In this document: positions 6,527 through 8,542 of the stretch, piece after piece
Position numbering within the stretch: the first letter of the stretch is position 1
Layout: each line of letters opens with the position of its first letter
DNA from: Chlorobiota bacterium
GTDB taxonomy: Bacteria; Bacteroidota; Bacteroidia; Bacteroidales; JAADGE01
Assembly (NCBI GenBank): GCA_013153575.1
Contig: JAADEE010000213.1
Location: 1-8,542 of the forward strand
Reading direction: 5' to 3'
DNA: 8,542 nucleotides
Notes under the pieces: generated by a model
What the model was told of the DNA's origin: nothing
The model's input: only the letters and a program-made list of their open reading frames with translations
The model's database searches: none
Made by a program: the position numbers and the translations under genes

Positions 6527-8368
6527 ATGAGAAGTTTATTATTAAGCATTATTTTTATAATTACAACAATTTTGTCATTTGGGCAAGACTTAGAGTTGGA
6601 ACTTAAATTATCAAATCAGTCAAAAAAAATAAATAATGGTGTAGCAAGTGTTATTGTAAAAGGCGGAACAGCACCATATAAATATTACTGGTCAAATCAA
6701 TCAACTTCTCAAAACTCATTAATTGCCGATGGTTTAACCGAAGGAAAAGAATATTTTCTTGAAGTAACAGATGCAAATGGCAAAAAAGGAAAAACTACAT
6801 TTACAATTATAGCAAATTCAGCAGATGAAAAAATAAATTCATTTTTTACACCAGTAGTTGATGGAATTGCAACAGTTTTAATGTTCGATATTTTTGCAAC
6901 ACTTCATATTTATGATCCAACTTTGCATGATGATAACGGACAAGTTTTAAGATACCCAAATGGCGATCCAAAAAAAATGAAGATACCATTTGTAGTAGTG
7001 TGGCTTGTATTTGGTGCAATTTTCTTTACAATAAAAATGAATTTTATAAACTTTAAAGGTTTTAAACATGCAATTGAATTAATAGGAGGAAAATTTGATA
7101 ATCCCGATCATAAAGGTGAAGTTTCTCATTTTCAGGCATTAACAACTGCTTTGTCGGCAACTGTTGGACTTGGAAATATTGCAGGAGTTGCAATTGCAAT
7201 TGCTCTTGGAGGTCCCGGAGCAACATTTTGGATGATACTTGCAGGGCTTCTTGGAATGGCATCAAAATTTACCGAAGTTACACTTGGTGTGAAATACAGA
7301 ACTATCGATGAAGATGGTCAAGTTGCAGGAGGACCTATGTATTATTTAAGCAGAGCTTTGGAGAAAAAGAATTTAGGAAAGTTAGGAAAAGTACTTGCTG
7401 CAATATTTGCAGTACTTGTTATAGGAGGTTCACTTGGTGGTGGAAATATGTTTCAAGCAAATCAAGCATTTTCTCAACTTGCAGGAAAATTATCACCACA
7501 TTTTGCAGGAATTGAAGGCTATGGAGCATACTTTGGAGTATTAATTGCAATTTTTGTAGGTGTTGTTGTTATTGGCGGAATTAAAAGTATAGCAAATGTT
7601 ACAGAAAAAATTGTTCCGTTTATGGCAGTTTTGTATGTTGGTACAGCATTAGTCATTATTGCAATGAATATTACAGAAACAGGACATGCTTTCGGCTTAA
7701 TATTTAAAGGAGCCTTTGCTGCCGAAGCAATGAAAGGTGGTTTAATTGGAGTTTTAATTGTAGGATTTCAAAGAGCAGCATTTTCAAATGAAGCAGGGGT
7801 TGGTTCAGCATCAATTGCACACTCTGCCGTAAAAACTGATAGACCTGTAAGTGAAGGTTTTGTTGCACTTCTTGAACCTTTTATTGATACAGTTGTAATT
7901 TGCACAATGACAGCATTAGTAATTATTTTTACAGGATATTATGACCCTGCTCTTTCAAGCGGACTTGCAGGAGTAGAGCTTACTTCAAAAGCATTTGAAA
8001 GTGTATTCCCTTGGTTTTCATGGATTTTGCTAATTGCAGTTTTATTATTTGCATTTTCAACAATGATTTCTTGGTCTTATTATGGTTTAAATGGTTTTAA
8101 TTACCTTTTCGGAAAATGGTTTGGAACAAAAAAAGTTACTAAAAATTTAAAATTAAGTTCACTTGTTTATTATGTTATTTTTTTGGTATTCATAGTAATA
8201 GGTTCGGCATCAAGTCTTGGAGCAGTTGTTGATTTTTCAGATTTTATGATTTTAAGTATGGCATTTCCAAATATACTTGGTTTATTAATTCTTGCACCCG
8301 AAGTTAAAAGAGACTTAACCAAATATTTAGCAGATATTAAGAATGGAGTAATTAAAAAGTATAAGTAA
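6527..8368 (+). CDS. AGCS-family sodium:amino-acid (alanine/glycine) symporter with N-terminal SprB-like domain
   Basis: This is probably a sodium- or proton-coupled importer of alanine or glycine in the inner membrane. In 613 residues, 1-19 look like a cleavable signal peptide (M-R-S, hydrophobic run to S-F-G before Q20). Residues about 45-95 resemble one SprB repeat: G-G-T-A-P-Y-K-Y-Y-W-S-N near 46-57, then L-T-E-G-K-E-Y-F-L-E-V-T-D-A-N-G. The AGCS core runs from about 105 to 595: T-A-L-S-A-T-V-G-L-G-N-I-A-G-V-A at 207-222, the G-G-P-G-A-T-F-W-M segment from 228, G-G-P-M-Y-Y-L at 268-274, G-G-G-N-M-F-Q-A-N-Q at 304-313, F-S-N-E-A-G-V-G-S-A at 419-428 and S-W-S-Y-Y-G near 515-520, with about 11 membrane spans. 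Standard AGCS proteins are about 450-500 residues; the extra length is the N-terminal domain plus a hydrophilic insert at about 126-152. An N-out topology would put the SprB-like domain in the periplasm (inference). Substrate is not determinable here. Confidence 0.93.
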   Translation: MRSLLLSIIFIITTILSFGQDLELELKLSNQSKKINNGVASVIVKGGTAPYKYYWSNQSTSQNSLIADGLTEGKEYFLEVTDANGKKGKTTFTIIANSADEKINSFFTPVVDGIATVLMFDIFATLHIYDPTLHDDNGQVLRYPNGDPKKMKIPFVVVWLVFGAIFFTIKMNFINFKGFKHAIELIGGKFDNPDHKGEVSHFQALTTALSATVGLGNIAGVAIAIALGGPGATFWMILAGLLGMASKFTEVTLGVKYRTIDEDGQVAGGPMYYLSRALEKKNLGKLGKVLAAIFAVLVIGGSLGGGNMFQANQAFSQLAGKLSPHFAGIEGYGAYFGVLIAIFVGVVVIGGIKSIANVTEKIVPFMAVLYVGTALVIIAMNITETGHAFGLIFKGAFAAEAMKGGLIGVLIVGFQRAAFSNEAGVGSASIAHSAVKTDRPVSEGFVALLEPFIDTVVICTMTALVIIFTGYYDPALSSGLAGVELTSKAFESVFPWFSWILLIAVLLFAFSTMISWSYYGLNGFNYLFGKWFGTKKVTKNLKLSSLVYYVIFLVFIVIGSASSLGAVVDFSDFMILSMAFPNILGLLILAPEVKRDLTKYLADIKNGVIKKYK

Positions 8369-8386
8369 AATAGGTTAATATGTAAT

Positions 8387-8542
8387 ATGGCTGTAACCAA
8401 AGAAGATATAAAAGAACTTTTAATTTTTACAAAAGGTGAAAAAAAAGGTATAATTGTTCTTATAATTCTTATAATACTGGTCATAATATTTAATCAATTT
8501 TCGTATCTTTTTTACGAAGAAAAACCAGATGATTTTGATGAA
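8387..8542 (+). CDS. Small membrane-anchored protein, N-terminus only; possibly ComEA-like helix-hairpin-helix protein
   Basis: This open frame runs from the ATG at 8387 off the window edge, 52 residues with no stop. It starts 18 bp after the symporter stop on the same strand, so co-transcription is likely. Seen: a charged N-terminal stretch, then F-T-K-G-E-K-K-G-I-I-V-L-I-I-L-I (14-29) leading into one membrane span (about 21-36), then an acidic stretch (E-E-K-P-D-D-F-D-E). From memory, Bacteroidota helix-hairpin-helix proteins of the ComEA type open with F-[ST]-K-x-E-[RK]-x-G-I-I-V-L followed by a span. That is the basis of the suggestion. The helix-hairpin-helix part itself would lie downstream and cannot be seen, so function is tentative. 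That the frame is a real gene is well supported by spacing and composition. Confidence 0.55.
   Translation, partial: MAVTKEDIKELLIFTKGEKKGIIVLIILIILVIIFNQFSYLFYEEKPDDFDE

Noticed and set aside
1..8542. Mobile element, phage, CRISPR, toxin-antitoxin or defence system
   Set aside because: Every full-length gene is a recognised housekeeping or transport gene. No transposase, integrase, direct-repeat array, tRNA or attachment-site duplication was seen.

Overview
The window looks like an ordinary chromosomal stretch from a low-GC member of the Bacteroidota. Four things point there. Start codons are preceded by A/T-rich leaders with no clear Shine-Dalgarno sequence. A good match to the Bacteroidota promoter (TTG, 19 bp, TAnnTTTG) lies upstream of the aldolase gene. 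One gene carries an SprB-type extracellular repeat, a module common in this phylum. Proteins such as AccD (N-terminal W-F-x-R-x-x-x-G-I) and IcmF read like Bacteroidota versions. Genus cannot be told from the sequence alone.

Layout. Bases 1-572 (minus strand) hold the first 190 residues of a trimeric-type purine nucleoside phosphorylase, cut by the window edge. A 219-bp A/T-rich divergent spacer separates it from icmF (792-4166, plus), a single 1124-residue polypeptide joining the B12-binding domain, the G-protein chaperone and the substrate-binding domain of isobutyryl-CoA mutase. The next spacer (4167-4410) contains an 80-bp imperfect inverted repeat and a convincing promoter for the class II fructose-bisphosphate aldolase gene (4411-5493). 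Then come accD (5585-6442; carboxyltransferase beta subunit of acetyl-CoA carboxylase), an AGCS-family sodium:amino-acid symporter with a signal peptide and an SprB-like domain at its N-terminus (6527-8368), and, 18 bp further on, the first 52 residues of a small membrane-anchored protein that resembles the N-terminus of Bacteroidota helix-hairpin-helix (ComEA-like) proteins (8387-8542, cut by the edge).

How the genes relate. All are housekeeping or central-metabolism genes: purine salvage, branched-chain/butyryl-CoA interconversion, glycolysis/gluconeogenesis, malonyl-CoA synthesis and amino-acid uptake. They do not form one obvious pathway. From fbaA onward all genes lie on the plus strand with short gaps. 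However, a related palindromic hairpin follows both fbaA and accD, so transcription may be attenuated there rather than running as one uniform operon.

I see no phage, insertion sequence, CRISPR, toxin, defence or RNA gene. The most interesting items are the two related 31-bp palindromes flanking accD, the decayed inverted repeat after icmF, the SprB-like domain fused to a transporter, and a C-x-C variant of the AccD zinc ribbon.
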